Below, piece by piece: positions 1 through 8,720 of a stretch of 45,743 nt of DNA. Location: assembly GCA_021773095.1 (NCBI GenBank), contig JAJFKR010000037.1, positions 1-45,743 on the forward strand, read 5' to 3'. This stretch comes from Woeseiaceae bacterium. Lineage in GTDB: Bacteria; Pseudomonadota; Gammaproteobacteria; Steroidobacterales; Woeseiaceae. The notes beneath the pieces are model-generated. The model saw only the letters and a program-made list of their open reading frames with translations, searched no databases and was not told where the DNA came from. Positions within the stretch are counted from its first letter, which is position 1, and each line of letters opens with the position of its first letter. Position numbers and translations under genes: made by a program.

Positions 1-118
1 TTTCTGGCGGCAATAGCGAGTGGGTACCACCCGATCCCTTTTCGAACTCGGAAGTGAAAACGCTCAGCGCCGATGGTAGTGTGGGGTCTCCCCATGTGAG
101 AGTAGGACACCGCCAGGA
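1..118 (+). rRNA. rrf: 5S ribosomal RNA
   Basis: This is the RNA of the large ribosomal subunit's central protuberance. The ends pair (CTGGCG near base 4 with CGCCAG near base 111). The internal blocks CGAACTC.GAAGTGAAA and CGCCGATGGTAGTGTGGGGTC are the hallmark 5S segments, and the length is normal. The 5' boundary is estimated and may begin just outside the window. Being first in the window and followed by a strong terminator, it is taken as the last gene of an rrn operon. Confidence 0.96.
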
Positions 119-131
119 TTTATTTATGAAA

Positions 132-166
132 GGCCGCACCCGGTTTCCGGGTGCGGCCTTTTTTTT
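132..166 (+). terminator. rrn operon Rho-independent terminator
   Basis: A perfect 12-bp GC-rich stem (132-143 with 147-158), a TTT loop and eight consecutive T form a strong intrinsic terminator 14 bases after the 5S gene. Confidence 0.95.
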
Positions 167-210
167 ATTGGTTGATTCGGGTCATTTCGAAATTGCAATC
201 AGTGGGTCAA

Positions 211-831
211 TTAGGGTGTCGAGGCGACTTCTATTCGTTCTGCCGTGCAGCCCAAGGCACGTTTTTCTTCATTTGCGGGCCGAATGCCCACAATCCTGAT
301 TAGAGGCTTCCGGATTGGTGTAGTCCGCAAGAATTCACCGCTACTGCGGTTTTTCACAATAGCCCAACTTCCACACTGCATGTGCCAATCCATGCGTTCT
401 CGTGTGCGCAGATCCACGCGTCCCGTTTCTGCATTGTAACTGCCCAGGGTTCCCACTACATCTGGCATAGTGCCGGTGCTTGCAAAGTTCGCTCCTCGGT
501 TCGCAAGAAAGTCATCATGTGCCGCCTTGAACTTATCGTATCTTCTGTCGCACTGATCGATGATCTTCTGGTGCGGTGTTACCCCCGGGCTCGAGCGCAT
601 CTGGTTCTCCAGCATCTGGCATGCCCGGAAACAGGCAACGGCTAATCGTGCAACATGCCGTGCCTCACGTTCATAATTATCGGGTAGGCTTTTGCATTCC
701 ATGCCTTTGCTCAAACCGTCGGCGCCTTCCAGAATACTCTGTCCGTTTGCGGCTTCTTGAGCCGGTGCTGGCGTCGAAAATATGACCGACATCAAACAGG
801 CCATGGTTACTCTTCTGATTTGCATCCGCAT
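211..831 (-). CDS. Secreted protein of unknown function
   Basis: About 206 residues. The N-terminus has a clear Sec signal peptide (MRMQIRR, then a hydrophobic stretch ending in TPAPAQEA), so the product should be periplasmic or exported. The mature part has four or five cysteines (CKSLPDN, CFRACQ, CDRRYD, CGSW, CTAE), which suggests disulfides. I do not recognise a family. The start at 831 is preferred over ATG 837 because an AAGGGA ribosome site sits six bases before it. The gene runs toward the rRNA operon and lies between the 5S gene and a second 5S fragment, so it may belong to a small inserted segment. Confidence 0.7.
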   Translation of the reverse strand: MRMQIRRVTMACLMSVIFSTPAPAQEAANGQSILEGADGLSKGMECKSLPDNYEREARHVARLAVACFRACQMLENQMRSSPGVTPHQKIIDQCDRRYDKFKAAHDDFLANRGANFASTGTMPDVVGTLGSYNAETGRVDLRTRERMDWHMQCGSWAIVKNRSSGEFLRTTPIRKPLIRIVGIRPANEEKRALGCTAERIEVASTP

Positions 832-1064
832 GTTCATTCCCTTTTGCCAAACTCATTCATAAGATGACGGCAGTTGGCACGGCGCCATTGCTTTGTGACG
901 TTAGGCTGTTTTTCTTTTTAGAGCCAAGTTTTCCGGTGTGTGCGGCAATTTCCGCAGTGTACTTAGCAGCATAACAGCGTGAAGCTAACCAGTACCAATT
1001 GCACGTGAGGCTTGATCACATAATGCCAAAAAGCTTTGGTTGTCGCGTAGCGACAAAGAGTTCT
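832..1064. other. Intergenic stretch with one short hairpin
   Basis: No gene is visible. A 7-bp hairpin (TTGTCGC at 1040-1046 with GCGACAA at 1050-1056, loop GTA) lies ten bases before the 5S fragment. It has no T tract. The promoter of the secreted-protein gene must lie in the left part, but no good match to a consensus stands out. Confidence 0.5.
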
Positions 1065-1101
1065 TAGCGAGTCGGTACCACCCGATCCCTTTTCGAACTC
1101 G
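1065..1101 (+). pseudogene. 5S rRNA gene fragment
   Basis: These 37 bases repeat bases 14-50 of the 5S gene at the window start with a single mismatch (C at 1073 for G at 22). Similarity stops on both sides, so this is a fragment of helices II/III of 5S rRNA and cannot fold as a working molecule. It forms a direct repeat with the real gene and brackets the secreted-protein gene. Confidence 0.85.
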
Positions 1102-1173
1102 AATCACCGCTCGCCTAAAGAACCTGCGAAACATGCCGATAATACCTAAGGATCATAAACTTGAGTAATAGCC

Positions 1174-1897
1174 TTGCTGAAAGCCGATCGAATAGGCCTT
1201 GTCATCGTGGTCGCATCTTTGTTTGCGATCACAGTGATCGAGTTCCTGCTGTTTCAAAAACAGCAGGACAGCCAGATGAAGGAAATTCGCACGCAGGGAG
1301 TCAGCCTTGCCCGTGCGATCTCGGGCGTTCCCTTTGAGCAACTGGTCCCAGGTGGTCAGCAGCAGGGAGTCGTGCAGGCTCTTCACCAGGGGGCCGACAA
1401 CAAAAAACTAGCCTATGTAACGATAACTGACCGCGACGGGCTAACCGTCGTGGAAGGCGTTGCCGACGGTGTGATCGTCCCGCCTGCAAAAATCCCCCGG
1501 GAACCCAGCGCGTGGCTCGGTGATACGGAGCATACGGCTGGCCGAGACCGGTATATCGAATTTCACGCTCCGCTGTTGCAGGAAGGTGACCTTAGAGGGT
1601 TCGTTCGCCTCGGGTATTTTTACCCTGCCGAGGGCCTGAGCCTCGATCAGATGCCTTTCCTGGCTATGGTCGCCCTGCCGGTTTTCCTGTTGGCACCGAA
1701 TCAATTGGTCCAATAGGGTCAAGGAGATTTGTTCCGATACCCCGATAGTCATTTGCAACGGTCACAACTCGCTCATCGACGAGGAGAAGGCGAAAGAACT
1801 GGGCATTGCTTCATTAATGATGAAGCCAGCAGGCATGCAGGACATAGCCAAAACGATTCGCCGTGTATTGGACAGCAGGCCGGACGACGACCTCTAG
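1174..1897 (+). pseudogene. Remnant of a hybrid sensor kinase / response regulator
   Basis: The first open part (1174-1716, TTG start) encodes a membrane segment (IGLVIVVASLFAITVIEFLLF) and an extracytoplasmic sensor-like region of about 130 residues. It then begins a second hydrophobic segment (FLAMVALPVFLLAP) and stops at 1716. In another frame, from about 1706 to the TAG at 1895-1897, comes a typical end of a receiver domain: TPIVICNGHNSLIDEEKAKELG, LMMKP with the conserved lysine-proline, and IAKTIRRVLDS. The HAMP, kinase core and most of the receiver are missing. I read it as a two-component protein that lost its middle by deletion, with a frame change at the junction near 1700-1720. Confidence 0.75.
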
Positions 1898-2052
1898 GTA
1901 TTATCTGTCGGCACGAGCCATTGAATAATTACGTAAATAACCTTCTTGGCGGAACATTTTATGGCGGCCAAAGCTGTTGATTTGCACCGAAATTGGAGCC
2001 AAAAATGGCCACTAATTGCATCGAAAACAGACCCGCCCGCGGCTACCTGGGA

Positions 2053-2080
2053 TTCATTTTTGTAAGCCAAACACTATAAT
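2053..2080 (+). promoter_or_regulatory. Candidate sigma-70 promoter for the membrane operon
   Basis: A perfect -10 TATAAT lies at 2075-2080, thirty bases before the start codon at 2110. The -35 at the proper distance (TTCATT, 2053-2058) is weak. An AAGGAGAGA ribosome site precedes the ATG. Confidence 0.5.
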
Positions 2081-2109
2081 GATATCTGTCCTGATAAGGA
2101 GAGATCGGC

Positions 2110-2712
2110 ATGAGATCATTCTTGCGCGAGAACCCGACTATCGCTTTTGGTCTGGGTTTGCCGCTGTTACTCGTTGTGGCATTTCTGCTGGTTTCTGGAT
2201 TACCCACGCTTCTGGTGGCCTCTCCGCAACACGACCTGCTGTTCGCGAGTGAATACAATAATTACCAACACGGTGTGCAGATATCCGTGGTAGAGCAGAA
2301 AGTTCAGGTCTTCTACCAAGCCTATCCACAGGGAAGCCGGAAGCCACACATCTGGCGTTACGATCCGAAAACCGGGGCCGTGAGGGAAATGGCTATCGTG
2401 TTGCCACACGGGGTTACCCGGTCCGGGAAGAAAATAGCAATACCCAGTGAACCTGGGGAAATTACCCTGATCGATGTACCTGACCTTGCAGGTCTGACGG
2501 TCGATTCGTCCAGCATTGCACCGGATGGTTATGAATTCACAGCAACCTATGGCCGCAATTCGAGCGGTCTGTTCGGCGGCCTGTTCCATTCCTCACGCTA
2601 TCGCCGTGAAGCAGCGTTGACGAAAAACGGACGTGTTATTCATCTGCCGAATACCTTGGGTCGTTATTACAATAATAACGTGCATTTCATCGGTTGGGTG
2701 GTAGCACCGTGA
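2110..2712 (+). CDS. Single-pass membrane protein of unknown function
   Basis: 200 residues. A charged N-terminus (MRSFLREN) is followed by one membrane segment at about residues 9-37. The remaining 160 residues look extracytoplasmic and beta-rich (VQISVVEQKVQVFYQAYP, YDPKTGAVREMAIVLP, FTATYGRNSSGLFGG). I do not recognise the family. The stop overlaps the start of the next gene (GTGA, 2709-2712), so the two are translationally coupled and probably act together in the membrane. AAGGAGAGA lies before the ATG. Confidence 0.75.
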   Translation: MRSFLRENPTIAFGLGLPLLLVVAFLLVSGLPTLLVASPQHDLLFASEYNNYQHGVQISVVEQKVQVFYQAYPQGSRKPHIWRYDPKTGAVREMAIVLPHGVTRSGKKIAIPSEPGEITLIDVPDLAGLTVDSSSIAPDGYEFTATYGRNSSGLFGGLFHSSRYRREAALTKNGRVIHLPNTLGRYYNNNVHFIGWVVAP

Positions 2713-3932
2713 TTTGGCTATTGGCCATCATCGTCCTGATATTGTTGATTGGAGGTGGCATATGGGGTTGGTTGTTGGTGGCGGGAGTTCTCGGTACAGC
2801 AAACGTGACCGACAAACCCAGTGCGATGCAGCACATAGCGCAACTCATGCATACCTATGACATCACGCCCATTGAGGTCGATAGCGCCTTCCATTCGCAC
2901 GCTACTACCGATTCCGGAGACGCTCGGCGTGGCAAAGGTGATATTGCCAAGACACTCTTTGCCTATCTTGGCGGGGTTTTTATTTTCTCAGGTATCAGCA
3001 CCTACATAGGTATGTTTTGGGGCAGCATGGGTAGCACAATGCGGGTTTTCATGACGCTGGGCGTGGGTTACGTCCTGCTCGTTGTGCTGGTTTCCGCCTT
3101 GCGCGAGAAAAAATATCCAAAACTCATTTTGCCGCTTACGCTCGCCTGCGTATTCATGATGACCTTCGGCTGGTTTGTACTCGTTTACGAAGTGTACCCC
3201 CAGGGTGCCAACTGGCGCGCTGTTGTACTCTTTGTATTCGGCACTATGACAGTGCACCAGGCTGCACTGTTCAGCCAGTACCCGCGGACGATACTGGCAT
3301 TTACGGCGCTCTTTTTTGTCTATGGATTTATCCATGTCGGTCTGGATATGCTCGACGTCCCGATCACCTATATTGCGATCATTCTGGGCGCCTCGCTGTT
3401 CCTGGTTGGAACTGCACTGGAGAAAACGCCTCATCGTGTTCTTGCGGAGCCCGCATTACTGATTGGGTCCGGCTGGCTTAACGGTGGCCTGTTCGACCGC
3501 ATAGCGATTGCCACTGCCGGTAACTGGGCGAGTGTGATCATCGGCGCGAGTGTAATGTCAACTGCGTACGGGTGGCACAAGGCGGGGCGGTATCCACGGC
3601 TGACAGCGTTCGGCTATTTCGTTGGCTCAATAATGGCCTATAGCGGTTTGTTCGATCTGGTGCAGAACACTTCCGTTGAGCTTCTCTATATTGTAGTAAC
3701 GGCGTCCATGCTCTATGTCTGTGTCGTGTTACAAAGCCGAGTGATGTTGTTGACGACTGTCATTGCGATGCTCTCATTCATCGGCTATTACTCGGCAGAG
3801 CATTTCGCGAATTCATTGGGCTGGCCGGTCACGCTTATCCTCATGGGTGTCGTTTTCCTCGGTATCGGCACAATGGCCATCAAGGTAAAGAAGCGCTGGC
3901 TTGGGCATGAAGGCGATGCCAGCGGCAGGTAA
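2709..3932 (+). CDS. Polytopic membrane protein (DUF2157/DUF4401-like layout)
   Basis: 407 residues from GTG 2709, which overlaps the upstream stop by four bases; an upstream in-frame TTG at 2694 is less likely. There is one N-terminal membrane helix, then a soluble stretch (about residues 24-85, including MQHIAQLMHTYDITPIEVD), then roughly ten to eleven further helices. This resembles the layout of DUF2157/DUF4401 membrane proteins, where a soluble N-terminal part precedes a helix bundle. No catalytic motif is seen. The family assignment is tentative, but the membrane topology is clear. Confidence 0.7.
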   Translation: MIWLLAIIVLILLIGGGIWGWLLVAGVLGTANVTDKPSAMQHIAQLMHTYDITPIEVDSAFHSHATTDSGDARRGKGDIAKTLFAYLGGVFIFSGISTYIGMFWGSMGSTMRVFMTLGVGYVLLVVLVSALREKKYPKLILPLTLACVFMMTFGWFVLVYEVYPQGANWRAVVLFVFGTMTVHQAALFSQYPRTILAFTALFFVYGFIHVGLDMLDVPITYIAIILGASLFLVGTALEKTPHRVLAEPALLIGSGWLNGGLFDRIAIATAGNWASVIIGASVMSTAYGWHKAGRYPRLTAFGYFVGSIMAYSGLFDLVQNTSVELLYIVVTASMLYVCVVLQSRVMLLTTVIAMLSFIGYYSAEHFANSLGWPVTLILMGVVFLGIGTMAIKVKKRWLGHEGDASGR

Positions 3933-3990
3933 TTCGCCGCTGCCACCTTGAAGGCGCTCACCGGCATTCCAGCAGTCATTCGTCAAAGTG

Positions 3991-4010
3991 TGATTCATTT
4001 CAATGAATCA
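3991..4010. promoter_or_regulatory. Perfect 9-bp inverted repeat upstream of the pilin
   Basis: TGATTCATT and AATGAATCA face each other across two bases. There is no T tract behind it, so a protein-binding operator fits better than a terminator. It lies 105 bases before the pilin start and 58 after the preceding gene. Confidence 0.5.
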
Positions 4011-4045
4011 ATTGTGACGCGGTCTGATAATCATGTGATCTTCAT

Positions 4046-4070
4046 GGTCCAATTGCGGCAATTAAGGACC
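4046..4070. promoter_or_regulatory. Second inverted repeat upstream of the pilin
   Basis: GGTCC at 4046 pairs with GGACC ending at 4070, with an inner ATTG/CAAT match around CGG. It could be an operator or a leader hairpin of the pilin transcript. I found no convincing sigma-54 element (GG-N10-GC) here. Confidence 0.35.
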
Positions 4071-4115
4071 GGGTGTTTGAATAATTGGGTGTCTTTCATC
4101 TTTTGGGATAGCGAA

Positions 4116-4544
4116 GTGAACAGAACTGAACGGGGATTTACTCTTATCGAATTGATGATCGTGGTAGCGATTATCGGAATTCTGGCGTCACTGGCGATAC
4201 CGGCTTATCAGACCTACACCATTCGTGCCCAGGTCGCTGAAGGTTTAAACCTGACTGGCCCCATAAAAGATGCGGTTGCTTCGATTTATAGCGACCGCGG
4301 GTCATTCCCTGTCGACAATGCTGATGCTGGTCTGCTAGCGGCTGGCACGTATGTTGGCAACTACGTTGACTCAATTTCCGTCACTGGTGCGGTTGTATCG
4401 ATTCAGTACGGCGGTAAGGCACATACAACGATCAGCGGCCAAACTGTTACGCTAACAGCAATCGGTAGCTCGGGTAGTGTGAGCTGGGATTGCGCAAGTG
4501 GCGGAGTAATTTCGGTTACACTCCTGCCGCCCATCTGCCGGTAA
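4116..4544 (+). CDS. Type IV major pilin-like prepilin
   Basis: 142 residues from GTG 4116. The leader is short (MNRTERG) and is followed by the class III cleavage site G^FTLIE with Glu at mature position 5. A continuous hydrophobic helix (LMIVVAIIGILASLAIPAYQ) comes next, so it is a substrate of PilD and a subunit of a type IVa pilus. Two cysteines near the C-terminus (WDCAS and PPIC) would form the D-region disulfide typical of PilA. The longer open frame starting at 3948 would put 56 extra residues before the leader and is rejected. It stands alone; no pil assembly genes are nearby. Confidence 0.9.
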   Translation: MNRTERGFTLIELMIVVAIIGILASLAIPAYQTYTIRAQVAEGLNLTGPIKDAVASIYSDRGSFPVDNADAGLLAAGTYVGNYVDSISVTGAVVSIQYGGKAHTTISGQTVTLTAIGSSGSVSWDCASGGVISVTLLPPICR

Positions 4545-4644
4545 CAGATCTGCCCCCAGTAATAATCAGTTGCGGCTCGCGATCAGCTCTCGACCGGTGG
4601 TCTTTTGGCTACCGGAGCTTTGTTGCAACTACCCATTGCTGCGT

Positions 4645-5742
4645 TCATTCGCGATCCCACTGCCGCATGATGGGTTGGTCGTTTTCCCTCATGATGTCCA
4701 TGTAGTCGCGCAGCAACTGGTGGCCCGGCAGACCCCGGCTTTCCAGATCGTCCACCCAGGCGCCGGCCAGATCCGCAATACTGGCAGCCCATTCCCGCCT
4801 TTGTTCAGGCGTCAGAGAAATAATCGAGCCGCCTCGTTCCTGAAAAAATTGCATCGATTTCACGCTGCGGCGTACGGTCTCTTTTGCCAGTTCATCCCGA
4901 TATACCTGCGAAGCTGAGAGCAAAGCATTTCGAACCTCTTCGGGTAGTCGTGCCCAGGAGCGATGGTTGGCACTGATCGCCACTGAGCTCACGGCCCCAA
5001 GCTTTGCATCGACCAAATATGCTCCGACCTCATACAGCTTGAAGGAAGTTACGGCCTCCGGCCAAACGATGACGCCAGATACCAGACCAGTGGCGATATT
5101 GTTATAGAAATCCGGCAGATTGCTGTGGACGGCAACTGCACCCAGGCCTTCAAAATAGCTCAGATTCATGCCCACACCCGCCACCCGAAGTCCACGGAAG
5201 TCATGCAGATCGTAGATCGGCTTATTCATCAATGGTAAATAGGTGTCAACGATTCCTGCGGTCACCAGATACACCTGGCCGTAGTCTTGCCACGTTTGCG
5301 CCAGTTCAGGATACCGTTCATTCAGCTCACTCACTGTACGAACGACCAACCCGATATCCGTGGTCACAAAAGGCGTCACATAGCTAATATTGAAGAAAGG
5401 AATTTTGTCTGAGTGAAACGACGTCGTAATTATTCCGATATCTGCAAGGTTGTACTGTACCGCGTCGAATGCACCACCAGGTCGTGCGATACTCCCAAAC
5501 GGCGTATTCCAGTCGACTTTGAAATTTCCGCTAATCGCAAGTTGCCGATCAACTTCAGGAATGAAGTGGATGCGAAAACTCTCAACCCACAACGCGTTTG
5601 GCGAAAAACCACTGACCACTGTGAGTGGGATAACTTCCTCACCATTCACCATGCCACCGCTAACAAAAAGCAACAAGCTGCAGAGGCTCGTAACGAGCGA
5701 TCCCGAACGCTGTCGCGCTGAACAGCGGCGATTTTTACTCAT
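4645..5742 (-). CDS. dctP: TRAP transporter solute-binding protein (DctP family)
   Basis: 365 residues. A long charged N-terminus precedes a signal peptide (LVTSLCSLLLFVSGGMVNG), so the product is periplasmic. The family features are TPFGSIARPGGAFDAVQYNLADIG, the central NKPIYDLHDFRGLRVAG strand segment, and SNLPDFYNNIATGLVSGVI followed by the binding-site tail. DctP proteins capture organic acids or similar anions for a DctQ/DctM permease, but neither permease gene is adjacent, so it is an orphan. The start ATG sits in TGATG with the stop of the upstream methyltransferase gene, so the two are one operon and may share a substrate. Confidence 0.88.
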   Translation of the reverse strand: MSKNRRCSARQRSGSLVTSLCSLLLFVSGGMVNGEEVIPLTVVSGFSPNALWVESFRIHFIPEVDRQLAISGNFKVDWNTPFGSIARPGGAFDAVQYNLADIGIITTSFHSDKIPFFNISYVTPFVTTDIGLVVRTVSELNERYPELAQTWQDYGQVYLVTAGIVDTYLPLMNKPIYDLHDFRGLRVAGVGMNLSYFEGLGAVAVHSNLPDFYNNIATGLVSGVIVWPEAVTSFKLYEVGAYLVDAKLGAVSSVAISANHRSWARLPEEVRNALLSASQVYRDELAKETVRRSVKSMQFFQERGGSIISLTPEQRREWAASIADLAGAWVDDLESRGLPGHQLLRDYMDIMRENDQPIMRQWDRE

Positions 5743-6935
5743 CAACTATTGTTCTTTTCCGTCGTTACCAGTGAGTACTTGTCATCCTCGGCGAGGCAGT
5801 CAGCCTCAGGCAAACCGAGTTCCTTACGTATGATATTTGTACCCTGTACCAGGGCCACGATTTTGTAGCGGGCATGCCTGCGGCTCATGCCTTCTCGTCC
5901 CATGCCGCAGTCCGAAGAGACGATCAGGCGCTCGGCCGGGATGTGCTTCAATGTCTCTCGAATCTGATCGGCGATCGCATCCGGTTGTTCGATTTGCAGG
6001 GAATGGTGGTCAATAAATCCGATCGCTACCTTTTTCTCCGTGATGACCTGTCCAATCGCCTCAACATCCATCATGCCGGAACTGCAGGACTCAAATGTAA
6101 TCACATCCGCATCGACCCTATTCAGATGCTCGAGCGATGGTTTATAGCTCTGAATATCCTTGAACATCCGTTGCTGTGATGGATTGCCCCAACAACTATG
6201 GCACCAGACTTCGGTCTTTTCGCCCAACCCTTCGATAGTGGCATTAAATACCTTCACCATATCCGCCATATCCAGCTTGCCGAAGAACTTACCTCGTGCT
6301 GGGATCATATGAATCTGCGGTTCTTCCATTTGGATAACCGGACATCCGGCATCCGCGAGTTCGTGCAACTCCTCATTCAAGGCACTACCCAACGCGGCGA
6401 TTCGCTCCACTGGGTCCTTGTAGTATTGATCGTCCACCGCTGCCGCCAGCAGCTCAGGTGTGATCGTGCCAAACTTGACAGGACGAGTTGTCATTCGTTG
6501 AGCAGTTTTCCACATCGCCGCATATTGCAGATTGCCACGACCAATTGGGCCGATAATTTTAGGCAACACCCGCGCTTCAAGATAGTCGTGCAGAATATGT
6601 CCCATGGGATAGGCAACCCCACCGGTCTTAATTATCGCTGGCGTAGGATTATCACGATCAAATCCGTCCATGCGAAACAACGGGTAACTGGTCCAGCTTT
6701 GTCCGCCTACCTGTTCGTCGTAATGAGCGTCACCGTCGGTGCAGATATCAAGACCCGCGACTTCCTGGTCGCGCAAGTGAACGGACACCGTATCCGTGTA
6801 CTGCTCTCGATAACGAGAGCTGACCATCGCCTGAAGAAATGATTTCGATCCCAGATTCTCTACAAACCAGCTGGGCCGCGGCAACGATCCGATGATTGTT
6901 GTAGGAAGGATTAAATCAGCTGTAGCTTTGAGCAT
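5742..6935 (-). CDS. Cobalamin-independent methionine synthase-like methyltransferase
   Basis: 397 residues matching the C-terminal (catalytic) barrel of MetE and the coenzyme M / methylthiol transferase relatives. It opens with TTIIGSLPRPSWF and has the zinc ligands His and Cys in VWCHSCWGNP and a third Cys in VSSDCGMGREG. QMEEPQIH is the barrel strand bearing a conserved Glu. The N-terminal folate-binding half of MetE is absent, so the methyl donor is probably not polyglutamyl folate. The start has a GGGGAG ribosome site ten bases upstream. Co-transcription with a TRAP binding protein suggests catabolism of an imported methylated or thiol compound rather than methionine synthesis; that is inference. 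Confidence 0.85.
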   Translation of the reverse strand: MLKATADLILPTTIIGSLPRPSWFVENLGSKSFLQAMVSSRYREQYTDTVSVHLRDQEVAGLDICTDGDAHYDEQVGGQSWTSYPLFRMDGFDRDNPTPAIIKTGGVAYPMGHILHDYLEARVLPKIIGPIGRGNLQYAAMWKTAQRMTTRPVKFGTITPELLAAAVDDQYYKDPVERIAALGSALNEELHELADAGCPVIQMEEPQIHMIPARGKFFGKLDMADMVKVFNATIEGLGEKTEVWCHSCWGNPSQQRMFKDIQSYKPSLEHLNRVDADVITFESCSSGMMDVEAIGQVITEKKVAIGFIDHHSLQIEQPDAIADQIRETLKHIPAERLIVSSDCGMGREGMSRRHARYKIVALVQGTNIIRKELGLPEADCLAEDDKYSLVTTEKNNS

Positions 6936-7013
6936 TTTTGGTAACTCCCCAGTCAGGCATTCATCAACGTCTATTTAAGCATGCAATATGCCAGCCTATA
7001 CTATTTTCGGAAT

Positions 7014-8720
7014 CTAAGGATTCTCGTCAATAACGCGCGATTCGCCACGATGTCGCGGATCTGACGCCGCACTGATCGTGTTGCCGTCATCATAAATAAC
7101 CTGGACGTCGCCGAAGTTTCGCGGGCTGGCCCGGTAGCCACGATCACCCAGTTGGGAAATCGTCTCTTTGGGCAATGGCCTGCTAGCGCCGACAAAAATC
7201 AAATCCGGTGGCAGTAGCTGATGGTGAAAACGAGCGGCGCCTGTCGCGTCCAGCGGCGTCATACCGAAATCGACAATGTTCAGGATGGTCTGAAAGACGG
7301 AGGTAAAAATAGTTGAACCTCCGGGTGTACCAACAACCATGGCTACCGCTTTATCCTTGAGGAGTATCGTTGGCGTCATCGACGACAACATCCGTTTGCC
7401 CGGCTGAATTTCGTTCGCCCGGCTGCCGACCACGCCGTACGCATTTGGCACGCCTGGTTTCACGCTAAAATCGTCCATTTCATCGTTGAGAAGAAACCCC
7501 GCTCCCTCGACAATGACGCCACTGCCAAATCCGATGTTCAGAGTGTAGGTGTTCGATACCGCATTGCCCCACTTGTCGAGCACGGAGTAATGAGTTGTGT
7601 CGTGTGCTTCGAGGCCCGTACCCGCACCAACATCCATCGATATCTCGGCCGGGTTAACTTCCTTCGCCCGCAGTTTGATGTATTCATCGTCCAATAGCTC
7701 ATCGATACGGCTTTCGACAAAATCCGGGTCGCCGAGAAACTCGGCACGATCGGCGAAGACACGTTTTTCGATTTCGGCGACCAGGTGAACATACTGTGCG
7801 GAATTGTGCGGCACATCCTCAAAATAGTGATCGATGTAGTCGCGAATCTTCAGGAGTTGAACCAGCGCTACGCCGCCTGAGCTGGGTAACGGCGCCGACA
7901 CGACCTCGAATTCTCTCCAGTTAACGCGTACCGGCTCACGCCAGATGGCTTTGTACTCGTCCAGGTCCTCAAGGGTGATCAGCCCGCGGCCACGCGCCAT
8001 CTCGGCGACGATTAGCTCTGCTGTCTCGCCCCGGTAGAATTCATCGGCGCCGTTTTCTGCAATGCGTCTTAACGTTGCTGCGAGTTCAGGCTGTTTATGC
8101 AATTCGCCCGTTTGCATGTCGCCGAAGTAGTCACTGAAATTGGTCTTGCCTGCATACAGGTCGACTTTGGACAGCATGCCGCCGCCGAGTTTCTCCGGTA
8201 CCTCGAAGCCGTCTTCAGCAATGCGGATGGCCGGGGCGAGTAGTTGGCTCCAGGGCAATGTTCCGTAGCGTTGGTGAGCCTCCCAGAATCCAGCAACAGA
8301 TCCCGGTACACCGACGGACAGATGGCCAACCAGGCTGGCACGTTCTATCACGTCGCCGTGTTCGTCCAGGTACATGTCCCTGTCAGCGGCTAGCGGTGCC
8401 TTCTCCCGATAGTCGATGAACGAATCTTCACCGTTCATATGTATCAGCATGAATCCACCGCCGCCGATATTGCCGGCCTCCGGAAAGCTGACAGCCAGCG
8501 CGAAGCCGGCGGCAACACCGGCATCTACGGCGTTGCCGCCCGCCAGTAGAATTTCCTCACTCACCGCTGCCCCGTACTTGTCGGGCATCGCAACGGCAGC
8601 GGTCTTGATCGCAGTGGGTGCATCGACCGTGGCGGTCGATTGTGGCTCCGCTGGTCCGCAGGCAACCAATAACAAAGAGCATGTCAGGAGAAGTGACAGA
8701 ACAATATTTCGAAGTTGCAT
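7014..8720 (-). CDS. ggt: Gamma-glutamyltranspeptidase, lipoprotein form
   Basis: 568 residues from ATG 8720. The N-terminus is a lipoprotein signal (LLLTCSLLLVAC, lipobox LVAC), so the enzyme is anchored to a membrane facing the periplasm. It hydrolyses or transfers the gamma-glutamyl group of glutathione and related peptides. The autoprocessing site is DTTHYSVLDKWGN, with the nucleophile Thr near residue 375. Also present are SSGGVALVQ, SSMTPTI and GTPGGSTIF, the substrate and oxyanion motifs. Length is normal for the two-subunit precursor. An open frame continues upstream to 8897 but has no signal and is not used. It is divergent from the TonB receptor. Confidence 0.95.
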   Translation of the reverse strand: MQLRNIVLSLLLTCSLLLVACGPAEPQSTATVDAPTAIKTAAVAMPDKYGAAVSEEILLAGGNAVDAGVAAGFALAVSFPEAGNIGGGGFMLIHMNGEDSFIDYREKAPLAADRDMYLDEHGDVIERASLVGHLSVGVPGSVAGFWEAHQRYGTLPWSQLLAPAIRIAEDGFEVPEKLGGGMLSKVDLYAGKTNFSDYFGDMQTGELHKQPELAATLRRIAENGADEFYRGETAELIVAEMARGRGLITLEDLDEYKAIWREPVRVNWREFEVVSAPLPSSGGVALVQLLKIRDYIDHYFEDVPHNSAQYVHLVAEIEKRVFADRAEFLGDPDFVESRIDELLDDEYIKLRAKEVNPAEISMDVGAGTGLEAHDTTHYSVLDKWGNAVSNTYTLNIGFGSGVIVEGAGFLLNDEMDDFSVKPGVPNAYGVVGSRANEIQPGKRMLSSMTPTILLKDKAVAMVVGTPGGSTIFTSVFQTILNIVDFGMTPLDATGAARFHHQLLPPDLIFVGASRPLPKETISQLGDRGYRASPRNFGDVQVIYDDGNTISAASDPRHRGESRVIDENP

